A stretch of DNA of 64,000 nucleotides from CAZQEZ01 sp964592475 (GTDB lineage: Bacteria > Bacteroidota > Bacteroidia > Cytophagales > Cyclobacteriaceae). Under the pieces are notes generated by a model that was not told where the DNA came from, made no database searches, and saw nothing but the letters and a program-made list of their open reading frames with translations. Shown here piece after piece: positions 43,242 to 53,192 of the stretch (its first letter is position 1; every line of letters begins with the position of its first letter). The stretch spans positions 13,110 to 77,109 of the forward strand of contig CAZQEZ010000002.1 of assembly GCA_964592475.1 (NCBI GenBank). The letters run 5' to 3'. Made by a program: the position numbers and the translations under genes.

Positions 43242-44201
43242 TTAATGCCTAAAACGAGGAGTTCTTATCACTTTCTTTCCCTCTCCGGATACTACAGGTA
43301 ATGAGTAATTAAGCATCACCTCATGTGATGAAAATTGCTTAGCTTCCTGTGCTATTACTATATAGTCAAACGCGTAACCGATTCGTAATGAATTATCTTT
43401 AAATAAACTATAACCTAACATTGCTACCGCCGCTTCTGATTGGCGGAATGAAAGTCCTCCCCAGAATTTTTCACGGTAAGTTCCTATTACCCCCAGCTCA
43501 AATTGATAAGAATTTAAATCTGATTTTACTAAAATAGAAGGCGTTAGCGTAATATCGTAAGTAAATTCATAATCATAACCAGCGGAAAAATAAAGATGGT
43601 TTGCAAGGGGCGACCTGGTTTGTTCGGTTCCCCAATCAAATTCCGACTCTAATAGATGTGAAAAACTCAAACCTAAAAAATACTTTTCTGCCTGATAAAA
43701 TACACCGGCAGAAAGATCGGGTCTGATATCTGTAGGTCGTCCAAAAACTAACAGTGGATCATTCTCGTCATTTGCTCTATACTTATCTTTATCTATGGAT
43801 TGTGCTACCATACCGGCTCTTATTCCAAAACTCATTTTGGCTTCATTTATATCTAAATGATAGGCATAGCTAACCTGACCCTGCAAATTATTCAAAGATC
43901 CAAGATTATCATTTACAATATGAACCCCAAAACCACTTCTGATTCTTAATATTGGTGTACTTAAACTAAGAACTTGAGTATTAGGAGCTCCTCCTGAGGC
44001 ATCTAGCGTGGGGTTATACCCTAGCCATTGGCTCCTGGTAATTAACGTAATATTTGTAACACCTTCTACTCCCGCGTAAGCAGGGTTGTAAAATAACATG
44101 GCATTATTGTACATACTAAATGATGCATCCTGTTGAGCCCTGGTGGTTACCCCCCAAAGCAAAAACAATATTAATAATGGGAATATTTTTTTTACCTTCA
44201 T
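43242..44201 (-). CDS. porP: type IX secretion outer-membrane protein, PorP/SprF family
   Basis: 319 residues. The signal peptide (about 1-22, ending TRAQ) is followed by the family signature QDASFSMYNNAMLFYNPAYAGVEG. The remainder is a beta-barrel pattern and the chain ends in RTPRFRH, like other PorP/SprF proteins. Family members help attach or secrete adhesins such as SprB. It precedes gldK on the same strand, the canonical porP-gldK-L-M-N order, with a 221-bp gap that may hold a promoter. Confidence 0.94.
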   Translation of the reverse strand: MKVKKIFPLLILFLLWGVTTRAQQDASFSMYNNAMLFYNPAYAGVEGVTNITLITRSQWLGYNPTLDASGGAPNTQVLSLSTPILRIRSGFGVHIVNDNLGSLNNLQGQVSYAYHLDINEAKMSFGIRAGMVAQSIDKDKYRANDENDPLLVFGRPTDIRPDLSAGVFYQAEKYFLGLSFSHLLESEFDWGTEQTRSPLANHLYFSAGYDYEFTYDITLTPSILVKSDLNSYQFELGVIGTYREKFWGGLSFRQSEAAVAMLGYSLFKDNSLRIGYAFDYIVIAQEAKQFSSHEVMLNYSLPVVSGEGKKVIRTPRFRH

Positions 44202-44321
44202 GCTTAACTGTAACTTACCAATTATTTCAAACCCTGAATTTACAGATTTTAATCGACATTTGCCAGCAATTGCTATCGTTTAAATACCTATATGTAATTA
44301 AATTTATGTTATTACAAATTT

Positions 44322-45101
44322 TTACTTATCGATACCATTTGCTTTTCTTATATATAGTTCCAATGCACCTGTCATAGAAGGAGCATTAGGCAAAGGTGCT
44401 TCAATATCTAGTATAAGTCCCGCTTCTTCTACGGCCTTTGAAGTAGTAGGGCCAAATGCTGCTATCCTGGTATTGTTTTGTTCGAAGTCAGGGAAATTAG
44501 CATATAAAGAACTAATACCGGAAGGGCTAAAGAAAGCTATAATATCATAATTTACATCTGCCAGATCTGATAAATCGCTAGCTACAGTACGATATATGGT
44601 TACTTCTGTAAATTTGAAATTATTCTTTTCCAGAAAGTCGGGAATATCATTTTTTCTTATATTGGAACACGGAAAAATGTATTTTTCGTCTTTGTGTTTC
44701 TTTAAAATCTCAATTAAATCGGCGGCCGTACGAGAACCTGTAAATATTTTTCTTTTCCTAATGGTAATGTACTTTTGCAAATAGTAGGATGTTTGCTCCG
44801 ACACACAGAAATATTTCATTTCAGGTGGTACTTCAACTCTGGTCTCTTTGCATAACCGAAAAAAGTGGTCGACAGCATTTCTACTGGTAAAGATCACAGC
44901 TGTATGATTTAAAACATCCACTTTTTGTTGTCTAAAACCTTTCGCCGTAACTGGTTCTATTTGTATAAAAGGTCTAAAATCCACCGTAAGTTTATACTTT
45001 TCCTTTAGCATTCGATACGGTGATTTTTCTCCTTGTGGCTCTGGCTGCGACACCAGAATGCTGTTCACTTTAAGTAATCTTTCCTTTTCTGTTTTAATCA
45101 T
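44322..45101 (-). CDS. hemD: uroporphyrinogen-III synthase
   Basis: 259 residues, two alternating alpha/beta domains typical of HemD, which cyclises hydroxymethylbilane in haem synthesis. Recognisable parts are ILVSQPEPQGEKSPYRMLKE near the start, IFTSRNAVDHFFRL near residue 70, and FFSPSGISSLYANFP plus AAFGPTTSKAVEEAGL in the C-terminal half. Sequence conservation in this family is low, so the call rests on the overall pattern. It lies 42 bp after the DUF4271 gene and 120 bp before porP. Confidence 0.88.
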   Translation of the reverse strand: MIKTEKERLLKVNSILVSQPEPQGEKSPYRMLKEKYKLTVDFRPFIQIEPVTAKGFRQQKVDVLNHTAVIFTSRNAVDHFFRLCKETRVEVPPEMKYFCVSEQTSYYLQKYITIRKRKIFTGSRTAADLIEILKKHKDEKYIFPCSNIRKNDIPDFLEKNNFKFTEVTIYRTVASDLSDLADVNYDIIAFFSPSGISSLYANFPDFEQNNTRIAAFGPTTSKAVEEAGLILDIEAPLPNAPSMTGALELYIRKANGIDK

Positions 45102-45143
45102 AGCAACCCAATCTAAATATCCTAACGACTATTTTTTTATAAT

Positions 45144-46310
45144 TTATATATCTAAAATAAATTTTAAGCCAATTATTAAAGGAAGAAATTCTGTACTGCA
45201 AAGATATGCAAATAAGTAAAAATTTTTAAAAGACGAAGAACGCATAAATTTGAAAAACAGTAGTAATACCCTAATAATTAAAAAAGCTATTGCAAAATTG
45301 ATAAAAATTTGATGGTTTTTGCCGATATCTACTTCAAAACCAAGATAAATAATACATAATACCACAAATAGAAAAGCAAAAAATATTTTCGACATTCTCA
45401 AATATTCAAGGTAATGACGGTTGATTATTTCCCGCAAATCAAACAAACCTCCAATTAAGTTAATGATCCAATATTTTACTAAAAAGATCAAAAAGGCAAT
45501 TGCAGAAAAGATAATCCATTGCCATATAGCACCATTTAAACTTTTAAAATCTAGTGGTTGATTGGATTCTTGAAATCCAATGATTACCATTACCAGATAT
45601 GCAATTAGAAAGCAATGCCCGAGTATAATAGCTATGTTGGTAGTATTAAATGCACGCCCTTTAAATGTATATTCTTCTCGAATATTTAATGAAAGGGTGT
45701 GAGAAATATCATAAAATGTTTTAAAACTGCGAGCATGAACATTGAGGAGAATCGTGTAAATTATTAATATAATTATCAATCCCAAGATGAAAAAATCTCT
45801 ATAAGTATTTTGAGTTTTTCGCAATTCAAAATTTACTATATCAGCACTGAGGGTAGCTTCTATCCCCTTTTCATAAATGATATAAGAAGCCAGATTTTGC
45901 TTCCTTGAAGCAGGCTTATATATTGAAATAAAAATATTTTTACTGCCATATAAATTAATCAAACTATCGATAGGCCAGGTTATTATACTTGAAGAAGCGA
46001 TTCTGATCAATTTTTGATTGATCCAAATTGATGATTCAGGAACTAGTTGTAAATATAGATGGTAGTCTTGATATTCAGGCAATGGAAGATGAAAATGAAC
46101 GGCAGCTACCTTATCCATATCCTGGATCAACGGCAAATACTCATCTTCATTTTCATGATAATATAGCCAGTCTTCGCTTAAATCTTTAATAGTCTCGTGC
46201 TCAGTTGATTGAGTGTTACCGTCAATTGGCAACAAAAACATTAGTACTATTAGCCAAAAGGATTTACAGTAGTTCAAGTTTCCGGTTGATTTAAAAGTAA
46301 ATTCCTCCAA
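45144..46310 (-). CDS. DUF4271 membrane protein with periplasmic N-terminal domain
   Basis: 388 residues: a signal peptide-like segment (about 19-34), a periplasmic beta-rich region (about 35-165) and six or seven TM helices (from about 172). The TM part (HSLSLNIREEYTFKGR-like loop, then FLVKYWIINLIGGLFDLREI) fits the DUF4271 family of Bacteroidota. Its function is not known. The start is uncertain: the frame begins with TTG at 46310. It sits just upstream of hemD on the same strand and may belong to the hemD-porP-gldKLMN neighbourhood. Confidence 0.8.
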   Translation of the reverse strand: MEEFTFKSTGNLNYCKSFWLIVLMFLLPIDGNTQSTEHETIKDLSEDWLYYHENEDEYLPLIQDMDKVAAVHFHLPLPEYQDYHLYLQLVPESSIWINQKLIRIASSSIITWPIDSLINLYGSKNIFISIYKPASRKQNLASYIIYEKGIEATLSADIVNFELRKTQNTYRDFFILGLIIILIIYTILLNVHARSFKTFYDISHTLSLNIREEYTFKGRAFNTTNIAIILGHCFLIAYLVMVIIGFQESNQPLDFKSLNGAIWQWIIFSAIAFLIFLVKYWIINLIGGLFDLREIINRHYLEYLRMSKIFFAFLFVVLCIIYLGFEVDIGKNHQIFINFAIAFLIIRVLLLFFKFMRSSSFKNFYLFAYLCSTEFLPLIIGLKFILDI

Positions 46311-46508
46311 AATTCCTGATTTTCTGCGACTTAAATGAAATCAATTCAATAGTTTTTATTACATTCAACTTAAAAGTATCAGAAATCGTGTAATTAATGG
46401 ACAATTTGAATTTACTTTATATTTATTCATCATAATAATGTAAATACTAAGCAAAATTGTATAATGGATGTTTCAAGTTAAGAAAATAATTTTATAAAAA
46501 ACTAAAAA

Positions 46509-48734
46509 ATGGAAGCTAAAGCAACACATATCACACAAAAACAATATCATGTAAAGGGAATGTCGTGCGCGGCATGCGCAAGCAGTGTAGAAAGCATGCT
46601 GAAAGCTCAGCAAGGGGTTTCAAAAGCAAATGTAAATTTTGCTAACCATTCCGTCGCGGTTGCTTATGATGCAACTGCTGTGTCTCCAGGCCAACTTAAA
46701 CAGACTTTGGATAAAATAGGGTATGAACTGGTGACAGAGTCAGTAGATGCAGCAGAAATGCAAGCAGAAAAAAAAACTACCTTAAAAAAATTAAAAAAGA
46801 AACTCCTAAATGCTGCTGCTTTTTCTTTGCCGGTATTTGTTTTATCCATGTTTATGATTGAAATTCCTTTTAAAAATTGGGTCTTGTTACTACTTTCCAT
46901 TCCAGTAGTTTTTTATAGCGGTCGTGCATTTTATGTTAATGCCTGGAAAAAAATAAAACATGGAACCACTAATATGGATACTTTAATTGCACTCGGAACA
47001 GGTGCAGCTTTTTTATTCAGCCTTTTCAATACTTTTTTTCCTGAGTATCTTTTACAATTTGGATTAGAACCTCATGTCTACTACGAATCGGCAGTTGTAA
47101 TTATCACTTTAATATTATTTGGTAATTATATGGAAGAAAAAGCCAAAGACCGCACATCTACAGCCATAGAAAAGCTTATTGGGTTGCAACCGAGAGAAGC
47201 AAACCTGATTAAAAACGGAAATATAATTACTGTAGATGTTGATGAAGTAACTGTAGATGACATTTTACTAATAAAGCCCGGAGCAAAAATTCCTTTGGAT
47301 GGAGTTGTGGTAAGTGGCAATTCTTATGTAGATGAAAGCATGGTAACCGGAGAACCCGAGCATGCAAGAAAGAAAGAAGGCGAAAAAGTAGTGGGTGGAA
47401 CCATTAATCAAACAGGGAGCATGGAAGTGCGAGTAAATAAAGTGGGAGAAGACACCATGCTCTCCCGCATCATCAAAATGGTGCAGGATGCCCAGGGAAG
47501 TAAAGCGCCTGCTCAAAAGCTGGCAGACAAAATATCTTCCATATTTGTACCCATAGTTATTGCCATCGCGGTGGTAAGTTTCGCCATTTGGATGATAGCT
47601 GGCCCAGGGTTTTCAACTGCATTCGTAGTATTGGTTACAGTGCTTATTATTGCTTGCCCATGCGCATTGGGCTTGGCTACACCTACAGCCATTACAGTAG
47701 GAATTGGTAAAGGTGCCAATAACGGTATCTTGATAAAAGATGCAGAAGCACTGGAAAAAGTAAAAGATATAGATGTGCTTTTGGTGGATAAAACCGGTAC
47801 TATTACTGAAGGAAAGCCTACCGTAGAAGATTTTATTGTAAGTAAAACTTGTGATGAAGAAGAGTTGCTAGAAGCTATATATTTGCTAGAGCAAAAATCG
47901 GAACACCCGTTGGCAAAATCCATTTTGGATCATTTGCAAGACCGGGAAATAAACACCGGGCAGCTTCAGCTGAAAGATTTTCAAAGTATCACCGGAGAAG
48001 GAATAGAAGGAGGGATCGCCGAAAGCAAATACTTTATTGGAAGTATCGCTCGACTTAAAAACAATCAAGTGAAAGTAGACCAATCAATTGAGGCTGCGTT
48101 TAAAAGACTTGAACGTAGTAGCAAAACAATTGTAATTGTAACAAAGGACAATATACTGGTGGCTGCTATAAGCATTGATGACCAACTAAAAGCAAATGCG
48201 AAAGCTGCTATAGCTACTTTGCATAAAGAAAATATAAAAGTAATAATGGTAACCGGTGATAATGAAGGGGTGGCAAAAAGGATGGCTGACCAGGTAGGAA
48301 TTGACCAGGTATATGCAGAGGTATTACCTGAGGAAAAATCTACACTAGTAGCCAAATTTCAGGAGGCAAATAAAAAAGTAGCCATGGCCGGAGATGGTAT
48401 TAATGATGCACCGGCCCTGGCAAGAGCTGACGTTGGCATCGCCATGGGTTCAGGCACCGATATTGCTATTGAGTCGGCATCTCTTACTTTGGTAAAAGGC
48501 GATATTGGCAAAATAGCTCAAGCCATTCAATTAAGCCGTCAAACCAGCCGTACCATCAAAGAAAACCTTTTTTGGGCCTTTATTTATAATATTATCACCA
48601 TACCAGTAGCGGCGGGGATACTTTTCCCTTTTACAGGTTTTCTTTTAAACCCTATGATTGCTGGAGGTGCTATGGCTTTTAGTTCCGTATCGGTGGTATT
48701 GAATAGTTTACGACTTAAGCAGAAGAAGATATAA
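46509..48734 (+). CDS. copA: copper-translocating P-type ATPase
   Basis: 741 residues. One N-terminal HMA domain (about 12-76) with GMSCAACAS, eight TM helices, the A-domain TGE near residue 280, the CPC metal-transport motif (IIACPCALGLATPTA) near 382, DKTGT with the phosphorylated Asp near 427, SEHPLA near 463 and GDGINDAP near 628. The set is typical of copper(I) exporters of the P1B-1 type. No copper regulator or chaperone gene is adjacent, and the gene stands alone with a 198-bp AT-rich upstream region. Confidence 0.95.
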   Translation: MEAKATHITQKQYHVKGMSCAACASSVESMLKAQQGVSKANVNFANHSVAVAYDATAVSPGQLKQTLDKIGYELVTESVDAAEMQAEKKTTLKKLKKKLLNAAAFSLPVFVLSMFMIEIPFKNWVLLLLSIPVVFYSGRAFYVNAWKKIKHGTTNMDTLIALGTGAAFLFSLFNTFFPEYLLQFGLEPHVYYESAVVIITLILFGNYMEEKAKDRTSTAIEKLIGLQPREANLIKNGNIITVDVDEVTVDDILLIKPGAKIPLDGVVVSGNSYVDESMVTGEPEHARKKEGEKVVGGTINQTGSMEVRVNKVGEDTMLSRIIKMVQDAQGSKAPAQKLADKISSIFVPIVIAIAVVSFAIWMIAGPGFSTAFVVLVTVLIIACPCALGLATPTAITVGIGKGANNGILIKDAEALEKVKDIDVLLVDKTGTITEGKPTVEDFIVSKTCDEEELLEAIYLLEQKSEHPLAKSILDHLQDREINTGQLQLKDFQSITGEGIEGGIAESKYFIGSIARLKNNQVKVDQSIEAAFKRLERSSKTIVIVTKDNILVAAISIDDQLKANAKAAIATLHKENIKVIMVTGDNEGVAKRMADQVGIDQVYAEVLPEEKSTLVAKFQEANKKVAMAGDGINDAPALARADVGIAMGSGTDIAIESASLTLVKGDIGKIAQAIQLSRQTSRTIKENLFWAFIYNIITIPVAAGILFPFTGFLLNPMIAGGAMAFSSVSVVLNSLRLKQKKI

Positions 48735-48941
48735 AGTTTTACTAATTAAATGTAGAATGCCGGGAACTAAGCCTATGTAATCTATATCGGCAACGGTTTC
48801 GCCCGAACTTGTTTGTTGCACGTATGATAGATGGATTCAATTAATTTATTTTGAATCCAGATATTGCATTAATCATTTCCGATTCTGAAAATAAAAAAGT
48901 TCAGGTTGAATCTATTTTTTTTTAAAATGAAGGGATTAAAT
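48735..48941. other. intergenic region with a GC-richer patch
   Basis: Between copA and the M1 peptidase. Most of it is AT-rich, but about 48755-48835 is noticeably richer in G and C. No start codon with a long frame, tRNA or clear hairpin is seen. It may be a degenerate intergenic repeat or a small RNA. Confidence 0.4.
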
Positions 48942-48976
48942 AAAAACGACCTGTTTTTTGCAGGTCGTTTTTATTT
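48942..48976. terminator. bidirectional terminator between copA and the M1 peptidase gene
   Basis: AAAAACGACCTG (48942-48953) and CAGGTCGTTTTT (48961-48972) form a 12-bp stem with a 7-nt loop and T-runs on both strands. It is 70 bp from the M1 gene stop and 200 bp after copA. Confidence 0.85.
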
Positions 48977-49046
48977 TGATAAAAGAATTTTATTTAATGG
49001 GATTTACTTTAATGAATGGTGAGTAATAAAAGCATGAAAATTGATT

Positions 49047-50672
49047 TTAATTATTTTCTTCCTCTAGTATTGCAGGAATGAAATAAAAAAGATCAGTAGC
49101 CCACTCAAAATCTTTTTTACTTTTTAGTTGGCCACTTTGCCAATCCCTGGTGGGCGTAATAGTATGGATTTGGCCTTTGCTGCGAAATTTAACAGGCATG
49201 GCAAAATCATCAACCACTTGGTGCCACCGGAAATATAATTTCCAATCCCCGTTTTCCTTTTTCCAGTAATATTGTAATACTGGAGGGTTTATTTCGTGCA
49301 AGTACTGTTGAAAGACTGGTTGTAGATCATGTACTGTCTCCTTATTTACGAATTCAATGATTTGTTTAGCGTTTACAATACTTAGTTTATAATTATTATA
49401 AAGGTTTTTGAGTAAACTAAACCATTTTTCATCATTATCAATTATATTTCGAATAGTATGAAGCATCCAGGTGCCTTTGTAATACATATCGGCATCATTC
49501 CATCCGGTGAAATTTACTCCAACCGGTTGCTCTATTGACATTTTATTTTTTATCAATGGCTTTTGAGTTTTTAAATAGGCAATTGATTGATCATATCCTT
49601 GCTGGCATTCTACCAATAAAGCTTCCATATAAGTGGTAAACGATTCATGCACCCACATTTGTCCATGATCCCAGGTACTTATACTGTTTCCCCAATATTC
49701 ATGGCCGCTTTCGTGAACAATAATAAAATCAAAACCAAATTCATTATTCACATATTTATTACCATATGCTATGGCAGATTGATGCTCCATACCCAAATAG
49801 GGCGTTTCCACTAATTTATACCCATCATTGATAAATGGATACGGCCCAAAATAACCCTCGAAACATCTCAACATATCTTTTACCTGGGTAAAATGCTTGG
49901 CCGCTTTTTCCTTATTGATGGGCAGTACATAATAATCCAGGGTCAAAGTATCATTATCGTTGGTCAAGTAATAATCGTGCAGGTGGGCATAATTGGCAAT
50001 ATTGAGCGTAGCGTTATAATTGTTTATCGGATAAGATATTTTCCATCGATAGGATTGATAGCCAATTTCTGGAGAGCTAACTTTTTCTAATACCCCATTA
50101 GCTACACACATAAGCTGCTTTGGTACAATACCAGTAATATGCATACTGTCAGGTTCATCACTTAGGTGATCCTTGTTCGGCCACCAAAGGCTGGCACCGG
50201 CTCCTTCACAGGCTACTGTAATCCATGGCACCCCTGCACTATCTGTTTGCCATACAAAACCTCCATCCCACGGTGGTCTTTTAGCTATGGTGGGTTTTCC
50301 ATGATAATGAAACGATATTTTATGTGAACCCGGAGGCAGGAAAGGCTCAAAAAACAACCATACAGCGTCGAATTCTCTTTGGTAAGCAAGCGTGGATCCA
50401 TTCCAGCTTATGCTATCAATTTGCATATTTTCAAATAAATCAAGCTGTAGCTTTTGAATAGTATCTTTGGTAGTGAAATGAATATTATTATAACCGCTAA
50501 TAGATTTATGTATAGGTTCTATTTTGATATTGAGATCATAATAAAAAACATCAAATGTTCTAAAATTACTTAAGCTACCTCTTAAACTATCTGCACGAGT
50601 ATACTGAGCTTGTGTAGACAATGAGTGGATAAACAAGCTTAAAACCAACAAAAATTGCTTCATATCATACAA
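49047..50672 (-). CDS. M1 family metallopeptidase
   Basis: 541 residues, exported (signal peptide about 1-22 ending STQAQ). The zinc site HESGHEYWGN occurs near residue 319 with the third ligand Glu about 23 residues later (WVHESFTTYMEALL). The exopeptidase loop reads GMEHQS near 296 in place of GAMEN. It lacks a type IX C-terminal domain, so it should be periplasmic or lipid-independent. Probable role: aminopeptidase for imported peptides. The 121-aa gene lies 35 bp upstream on the same strand. Confidence 0.93.
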   Translation of the reverse strand: MYDMKQFLLVLSLFIHSLSTQAQYTRADSLRGSLSNFRTFDVFYYDLNIKIEPIHKSISGYNNIHFTTKDTIQKLQLDLFENMQIDSISWNGSTLAYQREFDAVWLFFEPFLPPGSHKISFHYHGKPTIAKRPPWDGGFVWQTDSAGVPWITVACEGAGASLWWPNKDHLSDEPDSMHITGIVPKQLMCVANGVLEKVSSPEIGYQSYRWKISYPINNYNATLNIANYAHLHDYYLTNDNDTLTLDYYVLPINKEKAAKHFTQVKDMLRCFEGYFGPYPFINDGYKLVETPYLGMEHQSAIAYGNKYVNNEFGFDFIIVHESGHEYWGNSISTWDHGQMWVHESFTTYMEALLVECQQGYDQSIAYLKTQKPLIKNKMSIEQPVGVNFTGWNDADMYYKGTWMLHTIRNIIDNDEKWFSLLKNLYNNYKLSIVNAKQIIEFVNKETVHDLQPVFQQYLHEINPPVLQYYWKKENGDWKLYFRWHQVVDDFAMPVKFRSKGQIHTITPTRDWQSGQLKSKKDFEWATDLFYFIPAILEEENN

Positions 50673-50707
50673 TCAAAATATGGGTTTTTGATTCTTAGTG
50701 GTATTTA

Positions 50708-51073
50708 TTAGCTTCTTACCAGTGTTATCAATTCGTTTTCTATTTTCCAGTCTTTTGCCAATTTGAGCATAGCAGTAGCCTCCATTTCAGTAATGTATCC
50801 TTTTTGATTGTTGGCTTTCCACACCATATCGAGATAGTCGAGCCTATCTTCTTTTTTTAATGAACCAATTATGCCATTAAGAAACTCTCTGGCTCTTTCA
50901 AAAGCAGAAATATAATCCTTTGAAATAAATTCATTGGCCCATTTCAATTCTTTCTCTGCACTCAATTTATTGGCTGTTTCTACCAATATCTTTTTCTCAT
51001 CCTCATCTAATCCGTGATAATGGAAGATTACAGACTTTAATAAAAGATATGCTTTTTTCTGATCACTTGTCAT
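50708..51073 (-). CDS. small helical protein of unknown function, possibly TerB-like
   Basis: 121 residues, cytoplasmic, with no signal or TM segment. The sequence is helical with Lys and Glu throughout. The last third (LDYLDMVWKANNQKGYITEMEATAMLKLAKDW) loosely resembles the helical TerB fold, but key residues are not confirmed. It precedes the M1 peptidase by 35 bp, perhaps in one transcript. Function is not known. Confidence 0.6.
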   Translation of the reverse strand: MTSDQKKAYLLLKSVIFHYHGLDEDEKKILVETANKLSAEKELKWANEFISKDYISAFERAREFLNGIIGSLKKEDRLDYLDMVWKANNQKGYITEMEATAMLKLAKDWKIENELITLVRS

Positions 51074-51092
51074 AAGTGCTAATTTTATTGTG

Positions 51093-51100
51093 CAAATATA
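51093..51100 (-). promoter_or_regulatory. candidate -7 element before the 121-aa gene
   Basis: On the minus strand TATATTTG matches TAnnTTTG, 20 bp before the start codon; no -33 element is clear. Confidence 0.4.
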
Positions 51101-51269
51101 TTACTATTCATATAATATCATAATAAAATAGCTGGATTGAGCAATAATTGGTTAATTCAGAGTAAAAAATTAGCGCGAGGCTAATCTTTTATAGGTGAAT
51201 AACTAAAGATTATATAATTAATTAATACAACTTAAGCTAAAATAGTAAATCCAATTAACTAAAAAAAGG

Positions 51270-52394
51270 TCAAAGTTGAAAAAGTTCACTTGTAATCTCA
51301 TCAGCAATAAATTTCCCTCTGGGAGTTAATGTTAATATATTATCATTTAATTCCAGGTATCCATTATCAATATATTTATGTAAAGTTTTCTTTTCCATTA
51401 ATTGCAAGTCAAAATTCAATTTTTCTGCAAGTAAATCAAGGTTACAACCCCATTGGCTTCTCAATCCCGTAAGGATAAATTCATTTATTAAATCTATTCG
51501 AGAAAGTTCTTCAATTGATTGTTTGAGATTGCCTGCCTCAATTCCTTTCATGTACAAAGCGTTATTAGAAATATTGAAATGTCTTTGTCTACCATTATAG
51601 GAATGAGCTCCTGGTCCTATACCCAGGTATTTTATATGCTGCCAATAGTTTGTATTGTGCAGAGAATACTTACCAGGAAGTGCAAAATTAGATATTTCGT
51701 AATGCTCGTATCCGAAGCGGGTGAGCTCTTCTATAATTACCTGATAGTGTTTTGCCGCGGTATCATCACTTACCTTTTGCAATTTTCCTTTACGATGCCA
51801 ATTGCCAAAAACTGTTTGACTTTCTATAGTAAGATTGTAGGTAGCGATATGAGCAGGCTCAAAATATAAAAGGTTGTTCAGATCGTTCTTAAGGCTATCA
51901 ATTGTTTGATGAGGTAGAGCAAATATTAGATCCAGGTTTAAATTGTCAAATCCAAACTTTTTAGTCAAATAAATGGCTCTTTTAGCTTGCTCAGCATTAT
52001 GCGCCCGATTAAGATATTTAAGCAGCTTTGGGTTAAAGGTTTGGATGCCAATACTAAGACGATTAATTCCTGCTTTTTTCCAAATTGCTAATTTCGCGGC
52101 GTCAATATCATCCGGATTTGCCTCCAGCGTTATTTCGGGATATTGATCAATGGTAAAATTTTGAAATATCTGCTCTATCAAATGCATAAGTTCTGCTTCA
52201 GTAAGTAATGAGGGGGTACCTCCCCCAAAATAAATTGATTTCACAGGTTGATTTAAATAGGCATGCATTATTTGCGCTTCTTTGGCAATACAATTTACCA
52301 TTCGAGACTTTTGAGATAAATTAGTACTGAAGTGAAAATCGCAATAATAGCATGCTTGCCGGCAAAAAGGAATATGTAAGTAAATGCCTGCCAT
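51270..52394 (-). CDS. hemW: radical SAM coproporphyrinogen III oxidase-like protein HemW
   Basis: 374 residues. The radical SAM cluster motif CRQACYYC (Cys 11, 15 and 18) follows GIYLHIPF, and the HemW-specific fourth residue after it is Asp-Phe (CDFHF). YFGGGTPSLL, LEANPDD and RLSIGIQTFN are the expected family segments; the C-terminal HemN-type domain is present. HemW is now regarded as a haem chaperone rather than the classical oxidase. It stands alone with a 196-bp gap after it. Confidence 0.93.
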   Translation of the reverse strand: MAGIYLHIPFCRQACYYCDFHFSTNLSQKSRMVNCIAKEAQIMHAYLNQPVKSIYFGGGTPSLLTEAELMHLIEQIFQNFTIDQYPEITLEANPDDIDAAKLAIWKKAGINRLSIGIQTFNPKLLKYLNRAHNAEQAKRAIYLTKKFGFDNLNLDLIFALPHQTIDSLKNDLNNLLYFEPAHIATYNLTIESQTVFGNWHRKGKLQKVSDDTAAKHYQVIIEELTRFGYEHYEISNFALPGKYSLHNTNYWQHIKYLGIGPGAHSYNGRQRHFNISNNALYMKGIEAGNLKQSIEELSRIDLINEFILTGLRSQWGCNLDLLAEKLNFDLQLMEKKTLHKYIDNGYLELNDNILTLTPRGKFIADEITSELFQL

Positions 52395-52481
52395 TGGTTA
52401 TTATAGTTTAAGTATGTAAGTATGATTTTTTATTAATAAAAAATTTTTTTTAGCTACGAAATTAGCCATAAATAATTCTTC

Positions 52482-52489
52482 TATATTTG
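52482..52489 (+). promoter_or_regulatory. candidate -7 element before the DedA-like gene
   Basis: TATATTTG fits TAnnTTTG, 125 bp upstream of the chosen ATG. No clear -33 element is visible. Confidence 0.4.
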
Positions 52490-52613
52490 TATTTTGAAAT
52501 AGCCTACGTAGAAGCAGTTAAACGTATTATTAAATTTAAACTTTATAAGTTTGTAACTCGTTTTCAAATTGGCATTTCCTTTACTGAAAATTGCGAATTT
52601 TTTAGTTGCATTT

Positions 52614-53192
52614 ATGAATACTACCAAAAGAGAAGAAACCCAATTTTTTGTCAAAAATTTGATCAGAGGTTTATTATGGCTTACTGTGCTGGTGGGTGGC
52701 TATATCATTTTTAAAAAAAATGTGGATTTTGACTATATGGAGTGGCTCAAGCCAATTTGGGATCACCCACTTCTTGTTTATAGTATATTTACGCTTTCCG
52801 AAATTATAATTGGAATTATACCACCTGAAATTTTCATGATTATTTCAGCCGAAAAAAATATTGTTTCTGAATATGTTACCAGTATCATCGTATTAAGTTT
52901 TATTTCGTATGGAGCTGGTTTTGCTGGGTATTGGATTGGTATTTATTTTAACCACACCAAATACTACCGTTACTTGAAGCGTAAATATTTTGGCAAATAC
53001 GAGAAGTATCTCAATAAATTTGGAATGTTTTTAGTAATTGTTGCTTCTATCACTCCACTACCATTTTCAGGTATTGCTATGTTGGTAGGTTCAGTACGAT
53101 TTCCCATGAAAAAATTCCTCTTATTTTCTTTGTTCAGATTTTTGAGGTTTGCGGTATATGCTTCTATAATTTGGCAAGCCCATTCTTTATGA
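52614..53192 (+). CDS. DedA/VTT-domain membrane protein
   Basis: Read from the ATG at 52614 it has 192 residues. The frame extends upstream to 52569 but lacks a Met there. TM segments are near residues 14-32, 48-72, 85-115 and 155-190. The DedA/SNARE-associated region is recognisable from a polar segment in the membrane (IGIIPPEIFM) and an amphipathic FGMFLVIVASITPLPFSGIAMLVGS, similar to the family's re-entrant loop with Arg/Pro. The family is linked to membrane lipid turnover and undecaprenyl phosphate recycling; specific function here is unknown. Confidence 0.82.
   Translation: MNTTKREETQFFVKNLIRGLLWLTVLVGGYIIFKKNVDFDYMEWLKPIWDHPLLVYSIFTLSEIIIGIIPPEIFMIISAEKNIVSEYVTSIIVLSFISYGAGFAGYWIGIYFNHTKYYRYLKRKYFGKYEKYLNKFGMFLVIVASITPLPFSGIAMLVGSVRFPMKKFLLFSLFRFLRFAVYASIIWQAHSL

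Noticed and set aside
48735..48860. A minus-strand protein frame running from the copA 3' end through the GC-richer patch
   Set aside because: It has no start codon with a ribosome-binding site and continues into the copA gene on the other strand; kept only as a repeat/remnant question in the findings.
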